DNA of 64,000 nt, from positions 3,224,001-3,288,000 of the forward strand of contig NZ_CP049910.1 of the NCBI RefSeq assembly GCF_011305995.1, read 5' to 3'. A model generated the notes under the pieces. That model was not told the DNA's origin and made no database searches. It saw only the letters and a list, made by a program, of their open reading frames with translations. A program made the translations under genes and the position numbers. Source of the stretch: Diaphorobacter sp. HDW4A. Lineage in GTDB: Bacteria > Pseudomonadota > Gammaproteobacteria > Burkholderiales > Burkholderiaceae_C. Of this stretch, positions 14,770-24,103 are shown piece after piece; position 1 is the stretch's first letter; every line of letters starts with the position of its first letter.

Positions 14770-15507
14770 TCAGCGCAACTGGACAGATCCCGATACCGAC
14801 ACTTCGACCCGCGCCTTGCCCGCCTCGACCGGCACAGCCGAATCGGACATTGACGACTTCAGCATGCCGCCATTCGCGCGCGCCGAAGCAGCATAAGGCA
14901 TGAGCACATTGCCGTTGTCATTGACCTGCACCTCGCGCAACGTGTAGCTCGAGAAGCCGAAGTTCTTCGCGATCGACGTCGCGCGATCCTTGAACGCTGC
15001 GATGGCCTTGGCCTGGGCTTCCGCCTCGACCTTCTCGCGGGCTTCGCGCGACAAGCTGAACGAGACCGAGCTCACCGTCATGTTCTGCACCGCGCCAGCA
15101 ATCGTCGTGATGCGCGAGAAATCCCGGCCTTCCAGAATCAACTCCACACGGCCCTGCCAGCCCGCAATCTTGCCGTCTTTGCCACTGCGCGGATAGAGCG
15201 AGAAGTCCCCACTGCGCACTTCCATCTGCTGAGGCTTGGCATCGCGCTTGGCCAGCGTCAGCGCCGCATCCAGAACCTGTTTGAGCTGCGTCTGCACGCT
15301 CGCCGCATCACTGCCCTCTTTCGTCGTGGACAAATGCATCACCAACACGTCCTGCTGCACCTCCACCGAACCCGATGCCGAGAGCTGGAGCACATTTTGC
15401 GGTGCAGCATTCGACACACCCGCACCGTTGGCGCTCTGTGCAAGCACCGCACCAGCACAAACCAGCAAAGCCGTAGCGGCTACCGTTTTTACAGCGAATC
15501 CAGCCAT
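14770..15507 (-). CDS. SIMPL-domain periplasmic protein (DUF541)
   Basis: A 245-residue exported protein. Residues 1-23 are a Sec signal peptide (AVKTVAATALLVCAGAVLAQ). The rest is a SIMPL/DUF541 domain, with the family's SVEVQQDVLVMHLSTTKEGSDAASVQ opening and a C-terminal VEVSVSGSVQL strand. E. coli YggE of this family affects oxidative stress; molecular function is unknown. The start at 15507 puts the signal peptide at the N-terminus. It is divergent from ompR. Confidence 0.88.
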   Translation of the reverse strand: MAGFAVKTVAATALLVCAGAVLAQSANGAGVSNAAPQNVLQLSASGSVEVQQDVLVMHLSTTKEGSDAASVQTQLKQVLDAALTLAKRDAKPQQMEVRSGDFSLYPRSGKDGKIAGWQGRVELILEGRDFSRITTIAGAVQNMTVSSVSFSLSREAREKVEAEAQAKAIAAFKDRATSIAKNFGFSSYTLREVQVNDNGNVLMPYAASARANGGMLKSSMSDSAVPVEAGKARVEVSVSGSVQLR

Positions 15508-15639
15508 ATCACCTCTTAGTTTCTGATCGAAAGTCCGGCATCGAAATTCCAATACCTGTTGATCATTCAATCGGCATATTGCACATAAGACATGAAGTTT
15601 GTGTAAAGGATTCCCCAACACTCGGCGTTTTAGGGCAAG

Positions 15640-15719
15640 ATTTGTAACATTAGGTCAACCCAGCGAAAAAAACCAAACATTCCCGGCTCAAGCTGGTCAG
15701 AATTGGCTCTGTTACAAAT
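15640..15719. promoter_or_regulatory. Inverted TGTAACA motif upstream of ompR
   Basis: ATTTGTAACA (15640-15649) and TGTTACAAAT (15710-15719) are perfect inverted copies 70 bp apart, the second lying 17 bases before the ompR start. They resemble parts of OmpR binding boxes, so autoregulation is a possible explanation. The gap also contains the divergent SIMPL promoter. Confidence 0.5.
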
Positions 15720-15735
15720 TGGACTGAGGAAAGTT

Positions 15736-16467
15736 ATGGCCACAACAACCAACCGCACAGACAAGGTTCTCGTAGTTGACGACGACGCCCGTATTCGCGA
15801 TCTGCTGCGGCGCTACCTCACTCAGGAAGGGTTCGAGGTCATGGTTGCCGAAGACGGCAAGGCGCTCAACCGCATCCTGCTGCGCGAAACCGTGGACCTG
15901 ATCGTGCTCGACCTGATGATGCCTGGCGAAGATGGCCTTTCGATTTGCCGTCGCCTGCGTGCCGCCAACGACCGCACGCCGATCATCATGCTCACCGCCA
16001 AAGGTGAGGACGTGGACCGCATCGTGGGTCTGGAAGTGGGCGCGGATGACTACCTCGGCAAGCCGTTCAACCCGCGCGAACTGCTCGCGCGCATTCACGC
16101 CGTACTGCGTCGCCGTCCTCCCCAGGAAGCGCCTGGCGCACCATCGGGCGACAATGAAGTGGTGACCTTCGGTCCGTTCACGTTCGATCTGGGCACACGT
16201 GCGCTGCAAAAGAACGGCGAGGAACTGCCGCTGACTACCGGCGAATTCGCGATGCTGAAGGCGCTGGTGCGCCACCCGCGCCAACCTCTGTCGCGCGAAA
16301 AGCTGGCACTGCTGGCACGCGGCCGCGAGTTCGAACCATTCGACCGCAGCCTCGACGTGCAGATCTCGCGCCTGCGCAAGCTGGTGGAAGTGGACGCCGC
16401 TGCACCGCGCTACATCCAGACCGTCTGGGGCGTGGGCTATGTGTTCGTGCCGGACGGAACGAGCTGA
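15736..16467 (+). CDS. ompR: OmpR-family response regulator
   Basis: A 243-residue two-component regulator. Receiver domain at residues 8-125 with acidic pocket VVDDD (residues 15-17), phospho-acceptor Asp59 (LIVLDLMMPG), and conserved Thr (MLTAKG) and Lys (LGKPF). A winged-helix DNA-binding domain covers residues about 145-240 (SLDVQISRLRKLVE; YIQTVWGVGYVF). The ATG at 15736 follows GAGGAAAG. The partner kinase is the next gene. It presumably controls porins in response to osmolarity, by analogy with E. coli. Confidence 0.95.
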   Translation: MATTTNRTDKVLVVDDDARIRDLLRRYLTQEGFEVMVAEDGKALNRILLRETVDLIVLDLMMPGEDGLSICRRLRAANDRTPIIMLTAKGEDVDRIVGLEVGADDYLGKPFNPRELLARIHAVLRRRPPQEAPGAPSGDNEVVTFGPFTFDLGTRALQKNGEELPLTTGEFAMLKALVRHPRQPLSREKLALLARGREFEPFDRSLDVQISRLRKLVEVDAAAPRYIQTVWGVGYVFVPDGTS

Positions 16468-16633
16468 TCCTCAGCCACTCTGTGCAGCCCTCTGAGGCGA
16501 AGGTTCAAACCAGCGAGCCACTCCCCGCAAAACAAAGGATCGGGTCGCTGTATGAACCTTCTGATGAAAGGCAGACCGGCCCACGCCGTCTGCCTTTCCC
16601 ATTTCATTTCCCTACCGAATGCGGCCATAGTCA

Positions 16634-18181
16634 ATGAGCGCCAAACGACCAGAACCCGTCAATGCCGAAGCCACCAGCCCCGCACCGCTGGAGTCGCCCA
16701 AGCAGAATTCCGCACAGCGCGCTCGCGTTGGGCTGAATCTCTTCTGGCGCACATTTTTCCTGTTGGCTTTGCTGCTGGTCGGCTCAATTCTGGCTTGGCT
16801 GCAGACCCTGCGCGCACTCGAATTCGAACCGCGCACGCTTCAAACCGCGCAGCAGATCGCATCGCTTGTCAATCTGAGCCGTGCGGCCCTTGTACACGCT
16901 GATGCGATTGCGCGCGTCTCGCTCATCAAGACCATGGCCGATCAGGAAGGCGTGCGCATCCTGCCGCGCGAGCCTGACGACAAATTCGAACACCTGCCCC
17001 AGTCGGCACTTGGTGCCCGGCTCACTGAAGAACTCACGCGCCGCCTCGGCCCCGGCACGATTCTGGCCAACAGCGTGAACGGCGAGCAAGGCCTCTGGGT
17101 GGGCTTCAACATCAACGGCGATCCGAACTGGCTGCTCATGGACCGCTCGCGCCTGTCCACCGCGAGCGGCAAGACCTGGTTGATCTGGCTGATTACCGCA
17201 GGCGCGCTGTCGCTCGCTGGCGCGGCCGTGATCGCGCGCCTGATCAACCGCCCGCTCAAGCAACTTTCCTACGCCGCCAACAAGGTCAAAGATGGCGATT
17301 TCGCCGCTAGCCAGTTGGACGAAGAAGCCGTGACCAGCGAAATCCGTGAGGTGAACATCGGCTTCAATCGCATGGCCCAGAAGCTTGCCAAGCTCGAGCA
17401 GGACCGCGCTGTCATGCTCGCTGGCATCTCGCACGATCTGCGCACGCCACTCGCGCGACTGCGCCTCGAAACCGAGATGAGCGTGAACGACGATGTCGCG
17501 CGCGATCACATGGTGGCCGACATCGTGCAGCTCGATGCGACCATTGACAAGTTCCTCGACTACGCTCGCCCCGACGCGGTGACGCTCACGCCGGTGAATC
17601 TCTACGGCGTGGTTTCGTCCTGCGTCTATGCCGTGCAGGACCACCGCGAGCTGCAGATCAGCATGTCGGTGCCGGAGCATCTGAACGTGCTGGTCGACGA
17701 AATCGAACTCGCCCGCGTCATCTCCAACCTGCTGGAAAACGCCCGCCGCTATGGCAAGAACAAAGACACCGGCGTGACGACCGTAGACATCACCGCCAAG
17801 TCCTGGGACAAATGGGTGCTGATCAAGCTGCGCGACCATGGCAACGGCGTGCCGCCCGAGCAGCTCGCCAACCTGACCAAGCCGTTCTTCCGCAGCGACT
17901 CGGCCCGTACTGCCGCCGCCGGCGCAGGCCTTGGCCTTGCCATCGTTGACAAGACAGTGCAGCGCATGGGCGGCATCTTTGCGCTCGCCAACGCCGCATC
18001 GGGCGGCCTCGTAGCCCACATCCAGTTGCAGCGCGTGGCCGAACTGCCGGACGGCGCGGATCACAAGCAGCGGCTGCAGCGCCCCCAAGTGAAGCGCCAT
18101 CTGCCGCCGCGCGCCGGAGAGACCATTCCTGGACGGGTCACACAGCCCATGCCACTCGATGATGGCCGACTGAAGGGTTGA
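16634..18181 (+). CDS. envZ: EnvZ-type sensor histidine kinase
   Basis: A 515-residue inner-membrane kinase, partner of OmpR. Two membrane segments (about 37-60 and 180-203) flank a periplasmic domain. HAMP covers about 203-255. The HisKA box has phospho-acceptor His267 (GISHDLRTPLARLRLE), and the ATPase domain has N-box NLLENARRYG and G-box GAGLGLAIV. The last 45 residues form a basic, Pro-rich tail. The 166-base gap from ompR holds no gene. Confidence 0.93.
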   Translation: MSAKRPEPVNAEATSPAPLESPKQNSAQRARVGLNLFWRTFFLLALLLVGSILAWLQTLRALEFEPRTLQTAQQIASLVNLSRAALVHADAIARVSLIKTMADQEGVRILPREPDDKFEHLPQSALGARLTEELTRRLGPGTILANSVNGEQGLWVGFNINGDPNWLLMDRSRLSTASGKTWLIWLITAGALSLAGAAVIARLINRPLKQLSYAANKVKDGDFAASQLDEEAVTSEIREVNIGFNRMAQKLAKLEQDRAVMLAGISHDLRTPLARLRLETEMSVNDDVARDHMVADIVQLDATIDKFLDYARPDAVTLTPVNLYGVVSSCVYAVQDHRELQISMSVPEHLNVLVDEIELARVISNLLENARRYGKNKDTGVTTVDITAKSWDKWVLIKLRDHGNGVPPEQLANLTKPFFRSDSARTAAAGAGLGLAIVDKTVQRMGGIFALANAASGGLVAHIQLQRVAELPDGADHKQRLQRPQVKRHLPPRAGETIPGRVTQPMPLDDGRLKG

Positions 18182-18189
18182 ACGTTCGG

Positions 18190-18214
18190 CCGCTAAAAAG
18201 ACAAGCGGGGTTTT
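18190..18214 (+). terminator. Weak terminator after envZ
   Basis: CCGCT (18190-18194) pairs with AGCGG (18204-18208), followed by GG and four T residues. The stem is short. Confidence 0.4.
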
Positions 18215-18300
18215 GCAAAGAGTAGATCGATATAACCATCGGTCATTAAACATGCATCACAATATGTATAGTTCATTCAGCTCCCCAGCCAAACCCCATC

Positions 18301-19236
18301 ATGGGCATCAGCCACTATCTCAAGGAAATCGGTCGCGGCGCGCGCGGCGCGAAGGCGATTGACCGCGCGCAAGCGGCCGATCTCTTCGGGCAGATCCTCG
18401 ACGGTCAGGTGACCGATCTGGAAATCGGCGCGTTCTGCATTGCCATGCGCATCAAGGGCGAGACGCTGGAGGAGATGAGCGGCTTTCTCGACGCCACACA
18501 TGCGCGCATCGCTCGCTTTCCGGCCACCGATACCCCCACCATCGTGCTGCCCAGCTACAACGGCGCACGCAAGCTGCCGGTGCTCACCCCCCTGCTTGCC
18601 CTGCTGCTCGCCCGCGAAGGCCTGCCGGTGTTGCTGCACGGCATGCGCACCGAGGCACGGCGCGTGCTTGCTTCGGACGTTCTTGTGGCGCTCGGCATCG
18701 CGTCCAGCACCGCTCCGCGCGCCTTGGGGAGCGGCGAAATCGCGCATATCGACACGCAGCACCTGCATCCGCGCCTCGCCAGTCTGCTGGCCGCACGCGA
18801 GGTGATCGGCCTGCGCAATCCCGCGCACAGCGTGGTCAAGCTCATGAATCCCGGTGCGGCAAAAGCGTTGGTCATCAGCAGCTACACCCATCCCGAATAC
18901 TTCGACACGCTGAGCGAAACCTATGCCGCGCTCGGCATGAACGGTGTGCTCTCGCGTGGTCTTGAGGGCGAGGTCGCCGCCGACCCACGCAGGTCTCCGC
19001 GCTACGACGGCTTTGTGCGAGGCACGCATCAGCTGCTGCAGGACCAGAGCCCCGGCACCGCCGCCGAAGTACCCGGCCTGCCCGCCGAGATCGACGTGAC
19101 GACCACCGCCCAATACACAAAGGACGTGCTCGACGGCCAGCGCCCCGTGCCCGCCGCCATCGCACAGCAAGTCCAATTCATCGTTCAGACCGCACGACGT
19201 GTTCGTGAGGAGCAAAGCACATGCACAGTCCAGTGA
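18301..19236 (+). CDS. ybiB: YbiB (TrpD2-type) nucleic-acid-binding protein
   Basis: A 311-residue protein with the anthranilate phosphoribosyltransferase fold of the TrpD2/YbiB group, which binds nucleic acid rather than making tryptophan. Family features: N-terminal LKEIGRGARGAKAIDRAQAA, helical DGQVTDLEIGAFCIAMRIKGET, central LPVLTPLLALLLAREGLPVLLHG, and HPRLASLLAAREVIGLRNPAHSVVKLMNP. It overlaps cobA by 16 bases and is co-transcribed with it. The role is probably in DNA-damage or nucleic-acid metabolism and is poorly known. Confidence 0.85.
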   Translation: MGISHYLKEIGRGARGAKAIDRAQAADLFGQILDGQVTDLEIGAFCIAMRIKGETLEEMSGFLDATHARIARFPATDTPTIVLPSYNGARKLPVLTPLLALLLAREGLPVLLHGMRTEARRVLASDVLVALGIASSTAPRALGSGEIAHIDTQHLHPRLASLLAAREVIGLRNPAHSVVKLMNPGAAKALVISSYTHPEYFDTLSETYAALGMNGVLSRGLEGEVAADPRRSPRYDGFVRGTHQLLQDQSPGTAAEVPGLPAEIDVTTTAQYTKDVLDGQRPVPAAIAQQVQFIVQTARRVREEQSTCTVQ

Positions 19237-20027
19237 CCCCCTCCTCCCTCCCACAGGGCTCCTGCACGCTGGTAGGAGCTGGACCTGGCGACCCAGAGCT
19301 GCTCACGCTCAAGGCCGTCAAGGCCATTGCCAACGCCACCGTGCTGCTCGTCGACGATCTGGTCAACATCGCCGTGCTGGAACACGCTGCGCCCGGTGCG
19401 CGCATCGTGCATGTCGGCAAGCGCGGCGGCTGCAAGAGCACGCCTCAGGCCTTCATTGAAAAGCTCATGGTCAGCGAAACGCTGGCAGGCGAACACGTGG
19501 TGCGCCTGAAGGGTGGTGATCCATTCATCTTCGGCCGCGGTGGCGAAGAAATCGAGGCCCTGCGCGCAGCGGGTGTCGAGGCGCGCGTGATCAACGGCAT
19601 CACCTCGGGTCTCGCGGGCCTCACCTCGCTGAACACGCCCCTCACCCACCGCGATCACGCGCATGGCGTGGTCTTCATCACCGGCCATGCCAAGCCCGGC
19701 GACACGGGCACCGATTGGCACCAACTTGCCCAGACAGCGCACAACGCCAAGCTCACGCTCGTGATCTACATGGGCATCAGCGGCTCGGAGCACATCCAGC
19801 AGGAGCTGCTGCGCGGCCTGCCCGCTGGCACGCCGGCCGTCGTGATTCAGAACGCTAGCCTGCCGCACCAACGCCATGCGGTGACGACGCTGGGCGAGCT
19901 GCGCACCACCATCAAAGTGCACCAACTCGCGAGCCCATCGATCATCGTGGTGGGCGACGTGGTGCGCGGCGTTGCGGCGCTGCACTCCCAAGGCAACGGC
20001 GATCTGCCGCACGAACGCACCGCCTGA
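19221..20027 (+). CDS. cobA: Uroporphyrinogen-III C-methyltransferase
   Basis: A 268-residue SUMT that methylates uroporphyrinogen III at C2 and C7 using SAM, giving precorrin-2 for siroheme or cobalamin. Motifs: VGAGPGDPELLTLKAVKAI, VGKRGG, VRLKGGDPFIFGRGGEE (the family box), and VINGITSGLAGLT. It lacks a CysG N-terminal half, so oxidation and iron insertion would need another enzyme. Siroheme supply links it to sulfite or nitrite reduction. Confidence 0.95.
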   Translation: MHSPVTPSSLPQGSCTLVGAGPGDPELLTLKAVKAIANATVLLVDDLVNIAVLEHAAPGARIVHVGKRGGCKSTPQAFIEKLMVSETLAGEHVVRLKGGDPFIFGRGGEEIEALRAAGVEARVINGITSGLAGLTSLNTPLTHRDHAHGVVFITGHAKPGDTGTDWHQLAQTAHNAKLTLVIYMGISGSEHIQQELLRGLPAGTPAVVIQNASLPHQRHAVTTLGELRTTIKVHQLASPSIIVVGDVVRGVAALHSQGNGDLPHERTA

Positions 20028-20196
20028 ATTCAGCCGGGCTGTTTCAGCCCTGGCCCGATCCCCCACTTCATCCTTGCCAAAGGGGCGGAAAAAGTGGGCA
20101 GATACGATATCACTGCTGGAATGACCGGGAGGCGCAACCGCCTGTGCAACAATCATCATTGAGCTAACAAAGCCATTCAATCAATAGATGGAGACA

Positions 20197-20349
20197 ATGG
20201 CGAGAATACAAAGAACAGCCACCACGGGACAGGAGACCCGCTGGCGGAAAACTCCCGCAGCGCTTGTGCTGCTGGGTGGTTTGATGACCGGCTTGGCGGG
20301 CCACGCATCGCCGCAGATCGAGGCGCTGATCAAGAAGGCCACCAAGTAG
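20197..20349 (+). CDS. Small exported protein, unknown
   Basis: A 50-residue frame preceded by GGAG (20190-20193). The translation has a basic N-terminus (MARIQRTATTGQETRWRK), a hydrophobic stretch (PAALVLLGGLMTGLAGHA) that looks like a signal peptide or membrane anchor, and a short mature tail (SPQIEALIKKATK). An in-frame ATG at 20188 is an alternative start. Well-placed ribosome-binding site and lipid-facing core support coding. The function is unknown. Confidence 0.5.
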   Translation: MARIQRTATTGQETRWRKTPAALVLLGGLMTGLAGHASPQIEALIKKATK

Positions 20350-20423
20350 CCACCAAGCCATCCCCAGTAGCCCCGCAGTTCGCGATCCGTCACAATGGCC
20401 ACTCTGACCTCCCACTGGATGCC

Positions 20424-20981
20424 ATGACCCACGAGGACGCGACTCTTTCCAGCTTTGAAGCAGCACTGCTGCGCCCCGCGCTGCCTGCGGGCGAAGCGCA
20501 TTGGGGATTTGTGCTGCTGCCCAAGGCCGCCAGCGCCAAGCTACCCCGCAGAGGCAGGACGACGGTCACTGGCTCGGTCAACGGTCAGCCGTTTCAGGTC
20601 ATGCTAGAGCCCGACGGTCAAAAGAGTCATTGGCTGCGCATCGACCCGACGCTGCAGGACGCGGCAGGTTTGCAGTTTGGCGAGACAGCGCACTACCAGA
20701 TCGCCGCTGTGGAACAGGAGCCCGAACCCGAGATCCCCACCGATCTGCAATCCGCATTGGAGGCCACGCCCGAGGCACTCGTGGTCTGGCGCGGCACGAC
20801 GACGATTGCGCGCGTGGACTGGATTCACTGGATTGTGACCGCCAAGCAGGCCAGCACACGCGCCAAGCGCATCCGCGATGCCTGCGAGATGCTGGCATCG
20901 GGCAAGCAGCGCGTGTGCTGCTTCGACCCTTCCGGCTTCTACAGCAAGGCGATCAGCGCCCCCAAGCAGAGGGCAGACTGA
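20424..20981 (+). CDS. DUF1905/YdeI-type protein
   Basis: A 185-residue protein. Residues 20-95 resemble the DUF1905 beta-barrel (WGFVLLPKAASAKLPRRGRTTVTGSVNGQPFQVML; HWLRIDPTLQDAAG). The second part is a YdeI/OmpD-associated helical region (DLQSALEATPEALVVWRGTT, IHWIVTAKQASTRAKRIRDACEMLASGK). Such proteins are often annotated as bacteriocin-protection proteins without biochemical proof. It is cytoplasmic by sequence and faces the thioesterase gene. Confidence 0.75.
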   Translation: MTHEDATLSSFEAALLRPALPAGEAHWGFVLLPKAASAKLPRRGRTTVTGSVNGQPFQVMLEPDGQKSHWLRIDPTLQDAAGLQFGETAHYQIAAVEQEPEPEIPTDLQSALEATPEALVVWRGTTTIARVDWIHWIVTAKQASTRAKRIRDACEMLASGKQRVCCFDPSGFYSKAISAPKQRAD

Positions 20982-20994
20982 GGAAGAGCTGAAC

Positions 20995-21474
20995 TCAGCC
21001 CTTGCTCGCCTGCTCAAAGCGCGCCGCAAATTCGCCACGCAACTGCTTGCGGATCTGCGCGGCCGACCAGCGGCGCTTTTCATCGGTGGTCTCGGGCGTC
21101 AGCAGTGGCACCTTCGCGGGCTTGCGGTTCTCGTCCACAGCCACCATGGTGAAGAAACAGCTGTTCACGTGACGCACCACCTTGGAGCGAATTTCCTCGG
21201 CAACCACCTTCACGCCGATCTCCATCGACGAATTGCCGGTGAAGTTCACGCTGGCAAGAAAGGTGACCAGCTCGCCCACATGGATGGGCTGAAGGAACAT
21301 CACCTGGTCCACGCTCAGAGTCACAACGTAGCTCGACGAATAACGCGCCGCGCAGGCATACGCCACCTGATCAAGCAGCTTGAGAACGGCGCCGCCGTGC
21401 ACGTTGCCGGAGAAGTTGGCCATGTCGGGGGACATGAGCACGGTCATGCTGAGTTGATGTGATGGGAGGTCCAT
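20995..21474 (-). CDS. YciA-type acyl-CoA thioesterase
   Basis: A 159-residue hotdog-fold thioesterase that hydrolyses acyl-CoA to free acid and CoA. Family features: MSPDMANFSGNVHGGAVLKLLDQVAYACAARYSSS (the helix with catalytic Asp) and VDQVMFLQPIHVGELVTFLASVNFTG. Single-domain, hexameric in relatives. The promoter lies in the 44-base divergent gap to the next gene, which is AT-rich. Confidence 0.88.
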   Translation of the reverse strand: MDLPSHQLSMTVLMSPDMANFSGNVHGGAVLKLLDQVAYACAARYSSSYVVTLSVDQVMFLQPIHVGELVTFLASVNFTGNSSMEIGVKVVAEEIRSKVVRHVNSCFFTMVAVDENRKPAKVPLLTPETTDEKRRWSAAQIRKQLRGEFAARFEQASKG

Positions 21475-21518
21475 AGTGACATTCTATAAATTTATCGTTA
21501 CATCAGTCGCGAAAGCAT

Positions 21519-22700
21519 TTGGATAAACTCACCGATTCTTACATTGAGGCGGGAAACTCTCTCACGCGCACCATGCTGGAAAAACTCAACGACTTCACGG
21601 AAAGCCACGGCGAACTCCGCAAAGGCAAGGGCCTGATCACCGGCGTCATCGCCCTCACTCTGGCCTGCCTGTGCTTTCTGGGCGTGCTGGCCTTTCACTT
21701 CCCGCAGTACCTCACCACGCCTGAGCTGCGCAAGAGCTACGACGTGGCCATGCTGCGCAACGTGATGTTCGTGGCCATGGTGGTCGCGGGTGGAATGTCG
21801 CTCGTAAACATCCTGTTCAACCGCTCGCGCTGGCTCTCCAGCTTCGCGTTCGGTCTCGTCGCCATCACCGCCATCCTCGGCGGGCACAAGGTCGAGGTCA
21901 ATCCGAACTTTCCAAGCAACACGCCGTACATCGGCCTCGACTGGTTCATTCTCGACCTGCTCGGCTCGTCGCTGATCTTCATCTTCATCGAGAAGCTGTT
22001 CGCGCTGCGCAAGGACCAGCCAATCTTCCGCGAAGAATGGCAGACCGACTTTCACCATTTCATCGTCAACCACATGGTGGTTGGCTTCGTGCTGCTGGCC
22101 ACCAACCTCATGGTGCACAAGTTTTTCGGATGGGCCGCCAATGACGGTATTCGCGGCTGGGTGGCGAATCTCAACTTCTGGGTGGCACTGTTCCTCATCG
22201 TGCTCGTCGCCGATCTGGTGCAGTACTGGACGCACCGCGCGTACCACGAGACCTCGCTCGGCTGGCGCCTGCACGCCGTGCACCACAGCGTGAAAAGCAT
22301 GGACTGGATGGCCGGTTCGCGCCAGCACATCCTTGAGCTGCTGATCACCCGCACGCTGGTGCTCGCGCCGATCTACGTGCTGGGTTTCAGCAAGGAGGTG
22401 ATCGATGCGTACATCATCATCGTGGGCTTCCAGGCGGTGTTCAACCACGCGAACGTAAGCGTGCGCCTTGGGCCACTGCGCTACGTCATCGTCACGCCCA
22501 ACTTCCACCACTGGCATCACAGCCAGGACCAAGAGGCGCTCGACAAGAACTACGCAGCGCACTTCGCTTTTCTTGACTACCTCTTCGGCACGGCGGTGAA
22601 GAGCGACAAGCTTTGGCCCGAGAAATACGGCGTGCTCGGCGACTATGTGCCCAACGGCTTCTTCAAGCAGCTCAAGTTTCCGTTTGTCTGGAAAGGCTGA
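21519..22700 (+). CDS. Sterol desaturase / fatty acid hydroxylase family membrane protein
   Basis: A 393-residue integral membrane protein with about six hydrophobic segments. The histidine clusters of membrane diiron hydroxylases are present: DFHHFIVNH, THRAYHE, HAVHHS, and FHHWHHSQ. These bind two irons and act on lipids using oxygen. The first codon at 21519 is TTG; an ATG at 21573 (MLEKLNDF) is an equally plausible start. The lipid substrate is unknown. Confidence 0.85.
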   Translation: MDKLTDSYIEAGNSLTRTMLEKLNDFTESHGELRKGKGLITGVIALTLACLCFLGVLAFHFPQYLTTPELRKSYDVAMLRNVMFVAMVVAGGMSLVNILFNRSRWLSSFAFGLVAITAILGGHKVEVNPNFPSNTPYIGLDWFILDLLGSSLIFIFIEKLFALRKDQPIFREEWQTDFHHFIVNHMVVGFVLLATNLMVHKFFGWAANDGIRGWVANLNFWVALFLIVLVADLVQYWTHRAYHETSLGWRLHAVHHSVKSMDWMAGSRQHILELLITRTLVLAPIYVLGFSKEVIDAYIIIVGFQAVFNHANVSVRLGPLRYVIVTPNFHHWHHSQDQEALDKNYAAHFAFLDYLFGTAVKSDKLWPEKYGVLGDYVPNGFFKQLKFPFVWKG

Positions 22701-22738
22701 GCGTCCAAGCGCGTCCTTCCCAACACTGAGACAATCGC

Positions 22739-22771
22739 GGGCTCGCTCAACGGCGAGCCCGTTTCATTTTT
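22739..22771 (+). terminator. Terminator after the hydroxylase gene
   Basis: GGGCTCGC (22739-22746) pairs with GCGAGCCC (22753-22760), followed by a T-rich run. Confidence 0.75.
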
Positions 22772-22822
22772 GAGTTCGCCATCACGGCGAGTCCGCGTCT
22801 TTTTTACTGCCCCTGCATCACC

Positions 22823-24058
22823 GTGTCCCCATCGCCATTTTTCGACGCCATCATCATCGGAGCCGGTGCCGCCGGATTGTTCTGTGCCGCTCAGGCGGGT
22901 CAGCGGGGCCTGAAGGTGCTGCTGATCGATCACGCGGACAAGGTGGCCGAGAAGATCCGCATCTCGGGCGGTGGGCGGGCTAACTTCACGAACCGCGATC
23001 TGGACGTGCGCGCGCCGCACAAGCATTTCGTCGGCCAGAACCCGCAGTTCTGCCGCTCGGCGCTGTCGAAATACACGCCGCAGGATTTCATCGCGCTCGT
23101 CGAGAAGCACGGCATCGCGTATCACGAGAAACACAAGGGCCAGTTGTTCGCGGACCGCTCGGCCGAAGACATCATCAATATGCTGCTCGCCGAATGCGCC
23201 GACGGCAAGGTCGAGCGCTGGCAGCCCTGCACCGTCGGCCGCATCGACGGATTGGACGGTGACGCGACTGGCGCGCGCTACCAGCTCGAAACCTCGCGCG
23301 GCACCGTGCATGCGCGCAGCCTCGTGATCGCCACGGGCGGTCTGTCGATTCCCAAGATCGGCGCGACCGACTTCGGCTACCGCATCGCCAAGCAGTTCGA
23401 GTTGCCGCTCGTCGAGCGCCGCCCGGGCCTCGTGCCAATGACGTTTGACGGCGCGGGCTGGGAGCCCTATGCGCAGCTCGCGGGGCTTGCGCTGCCGGTG
23501 GAGATCAGCACCGGTACGAAGAAGGAACGCATGGCGTTTCTCGAAGACCTGCTGTTCACCCACCGCGGGCTATCGGGGCCTGCGGTGTTGCAGATCTCAA
23601 GCTACTGGCAGCCCGGCACACCGCTGTCCATCAACCTCGCGCCGACCGAAAACCTGAGCGAGGCGCTGCAGGAAGCCAAGTCGCGCTCCAAGAAACTGAT
23701 TGCCAACGAACTCGCGGGCAAGGTGCCGTCGCGCCTGGCCGATGCCTGGGTGCAGCAAAGCGCCGACTGGCAACGCCCAGTGAACGAGGCCTCCGACAAA
23801 GCGCTGGCGCAGTTGGCCGAACGCTTTGCGCGCTGGGAGCTGGTGCCCACAGGCACCGAGGGCTACAAGAAGGCCGAGGTGACACTCGGCGGCGTGGATA
23901 CCAAGGCGCTGTCACAGCAGACCATGGAGGCCAAGGCGCAACCGGGCCTGTTCTTCATCGGCGAGGTGGTGGACATCACCGGCTGGCTCGGCGGCTACAA
24001 CTTCCAATGGGCCTGGGCCAGCGCTCACACCTGCGCGCAAGCCCTGCCACAGGACTAA
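22823..24058 (+). CDS. BaiN/HI0933-type FAD-dependent oxidoreductase
   Basis: A 411-residue flavoprotein of the HI0933/BaiN group. Rossmann motif IIGAGAAGLFCAAQAGQRG, family box KIRISGGGRANFTN, SLVIATGGLSIPKIGATDFGY, and C-terminal GEVVDITGWLGGYNFQWAWASA (second FAD motif). It probably reduces an unknown small-molecule or lipid substrate. The start is GTG at 22823; no internal ATG lies before the Rossmann motif. Confidence 0.9.
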   Translation: MSPSPFFDAIIIGAGAAGLFCAAQAGQRGLKVLLIDHADKVAEKIRISGGGRANFTNRDLDVRAPHKHFVGQNPQFCRSALSKYTPQDFIALVEKHGIAYHEKHKGQLFADRSAEDIINMLLAECADGKVERWQPCTVGRIDGLDGDATGARYQLETSRGTVHARSLVIATGGLSIPKIGATDFGYRIAKQFELPLVERRPGLVPMTFDGAGWEPYAQLAGLALPVEISTGTKKERMAFLEDLLFTHRGLSGPAVLQISSYWQPGTPLSINLAPTENLSEALQEAKSRSKKLIANELAGKVPSRLADAWVQQSADWQRPVNEASDKALAQLAERFARWELVPTGTEGYKKAEVTLGGVDTKALSQQTMEAKAQPGLFFIGEVVDITGWLGGYNFQWAWASAHTCAQALPQD

Positions 24059-24103
24059 GCGACAGCAAGGCATTCTGGCGCCGATGACAACGTAACCCGC
24101 TCC

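Noticed and set aside
16784..18253. Minus-strand open frame of 489 codons
   Set aside because: It is the shadow of envZ, which has all kinase motifs on the plus strand.
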